A stretch of 64,000 bases of DNA from CADEDV01 sp964412375 (lineage in GTDB: Bacteria; Bacteroidota; Bacteroidia; Chitinophagales; Chitinophagaceae), in NCBI GenBank assembly GCA_964412375.1, contig CAYPOD010000001.1, positions 186,001 to 250,000 of the forward strand, given 5' to 3'. The position numbers and the translations under genes were made by a program. This document shows positions 62,924 to 64,000 of this stretch, in pieces (within the stretch, counting starts at the first letter, position 1; every line of letters starts with the position of its first letter). The notes beneath the pieces are model-generated. The model saw nothing but the letters and a program-made list of their open reading frames with translations, ran no database searches and was not told the origin of the DNA.

Positions 62924-64000
62924 ATGAAACCAAATCTACACTTGTTATCTAATTTTCTGACCGGCATACTATTTATGGCGGGATTACTGTGCCTGCCCGG
63001 AAAAGTATGGGCACAACCGGCGAACGACAACTGTGGTTCTGCGACCTTGCTTACTTCTTCAACTTCTTGTGTTAATACAAACGGTACGGTTATAGCTGCC
63101 ACCAATTCTGGTGTTGCCGTAGCTCCATGTACCGGTACAGCCGATGATGATGTCTGGTACAGATTTGTTTCCGTTTCTACTGACCATACAATCACGCTAA
63201 GTAATATTGGTTCGAATTTGAATCTTTCCGGACCACGTTTGCAATTGTTTTCGGGAACCTGTGGTGCTCTCACTTCTCTTGCTTGTGGCACAACGAATAT
63301 TACAGTAACTAACCTGGCAAGAAACACCACTTATTACATAAGAGTTTATTCAGCGGGCAACACAGCCATCACCAGCAATGGTGGTTTTCGCATCTGTGTA
63401 ACACACCCAACTATCCCGACACCGTTGATTGATTTTGGGAAAAGCTACGTTAACATCAGCAAACCCTCCGGTGGTACAGTTGAAACCAATGATATTCTTG
63501 AAATAAGAGCAACAGTCGTGGTGCGAAGTGGCTCTTTTGACAGCTGCAGTTTTAATGATGTCATCCCGGCAGGCACCAGTTATATCCCCGGCACCCTGCG
63601 TATCCTGACCAATGAAGGGAAGATATATAAACAGTTTACAGATAGCCGTTTTGATGCCTCCAACGATGAAGGCTGGATCAGCGGATCTAATATAACCATG
63701 AACATGGGATACCGCGATGTTGACCAACCTGCTACTGTTTATCGAAGAGGTCGCATTAGAAATAATAATGGTCACAAACCCAACTTCGGTGGCAATAATA
63801 CCATCCAGATGGCTTCTTACCGGGTGCAGGTGACCGCTGCCGGTGGCTCTGTGATCAACCTGGGGGGAGGAAACATTACCTATACCACCACACCTCCAAC
63901 CGTAAGTTCATTCAATTTCCCTTCCCGGCAAGTTGCGGTGTACACCAACTTTGGCATTTGCGCCAACTCCGTCGGAGTAAATTCATTGGGAACTGAATTC
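62924..64000 (+). CDS. Large surface protein, N-terminal part, runs off the window
   Basis: The frame is open from the ATG at 62924 to the last base (359 residues, no stop). It begins with a signal peptide (FLTGILFMAGLLCLPGKVWAQ). Next comes a Cys-containing beta domain (PANDNCGSATLL, DDDVWYRFVSVSTDHTITL, LQLFSGTCGALTSLACG, YYIRVYSAG), the pre-peptidase-C-like module often found in long type IX secreted proteins. From about 165 on there is an uncharacterised beta-rich repeat-type region with NNNGHKPNFGGNNT. Probably an adhesin or cell-surface structural protein; the remaining length is unknown. Confidence 0.7.
   Translation, partial: MKPNLHLLSNFLTGILFMAGLLCLPGKVWAQPANDNCGSATLLTSSTSCVNTNGTVIAATNSGVAVAPCTGTADDDVWYRFVSVSTDHTITLSNIGSNLNLSGPRLQLFSGTCGALTSLACGTTNITVTNLARNTTYYIRVYSAGNTAITSNGGFRICVTHPTIPTPLIDFGKSYVNISKPSGGTVETNDILEIRATVVVRSGSFDSCSFNDVIPAGTSYIPGTLRILTNEGKIYKQFTDSRFDASNDEGWISGSNITMNMGYRDVDQPATVYRRGRIRNNNGHKPNFGGNNTIQMASYRVQVTAAGGSVINLGGGNITYTTTPPTVSSFNFPSRQVAVYTNFGICANSVGVNSLGTEF

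Noticed and set aside
1..64000. CRISPR arrays, rRNA genes, insertion sequences or phage genes
   Set aside because: None was seen: there are no regularly spaced repeats, no transposase or integrase motifs, and no rRNA segments on either strand.

Overview
The window reads as a chromosome segment of a Bacteroidota bacterium, most likely a Chitinophagaceae member. Supporting signs are a SusC/SusD pair with an ECF sigma/FecR regulator, SusC starting with the long leader seen in that family, a type IX secretion tail, DUF1735 lipoproteins, promoter boxes of the TAnnTTTG type, and weak Shine-Dalgarno signals. Two runs of exactly 100 N (18114-18213 and 26866-26965) are scaffold gaps of unknown true size; each interrupts genes.

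Region 1 (1-16.0 kb) is a sulfide/thiosulfate oxidation and persulfide-handling island. It holds two ETHE1-like metallo-beta-lactamase/rhodanese fusions, three stand-alone rhodaneses, an OprD-like porin, a Tat-exported SoxB-like hydrolase next to a di-heme TsdA-like cytochrome c, a split YeeE/YedE sulfur importer, Dps, a secreted acetolactate-decarboxylase-like protein, a DUF3365 heme protein, two thioredoxins, a human-SQOR-like sulfide:quinone oxidoreductase and small membrane proteins. The main new signal is regulatory. Near-perfect TGTGA-N6-TCACA palindromes lie upstream of five or six transcription units, and in four of them the centre is exactly 29.5 bp from the first base of a TAnnTTTG-like box. 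This predicts one Crp/Fnr-family activator controlling the island. No such regulator is encoded in the window.

Region 2 (16.0-41.8 kb): after a tRNA-Ser(GGA), a long minus-strand polysaccharide utilisation locus runs from an ECF sigma factor through FecR, SusC, SusD, a GH18 endo-glycosidase, two DUF1735 surface lipoproteins (LamG and F5/8 C-terminal domains) and a DUF1573 protein. It continues with GH29 fucosidases, GH3, GH92, GH125 and a BNR-repeat protein. A non-phosphorylating L-fucose pathway is embedded in it: FucP, mutarotase, fucose dehydrogenase, fuconolactonase, keto-deoxy-fuconate dehydrogenase and a FAH-family hydrolase. The set fits N-glycan degradation, possibly plant-type glycans with xylose and fucose. 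L-fuconate dehydratase is not visible.

Region 3 (41.9-64 kb) is mostly housekeeping and ordinary accessory genes: TatD, two paralogous lipoproteins flanking a polysaccharide deacetylase, gltX, a GT39 transferase, an aldo/keto reductase, a cobalamin-binding subunit, and the ATP-grasp/alpha-E/transglutaminase trio. It also has a possible frameshifted membrane lipoprotein, a 34-residue membrane peptide, enoyl-CoA hydratase, a third fucosidase, an alkaline-phosphatase-superfamily protein, fumC, a secreted PQQ-type sugar dehydrogenase, and the start of a large surface protein that runs off the window.
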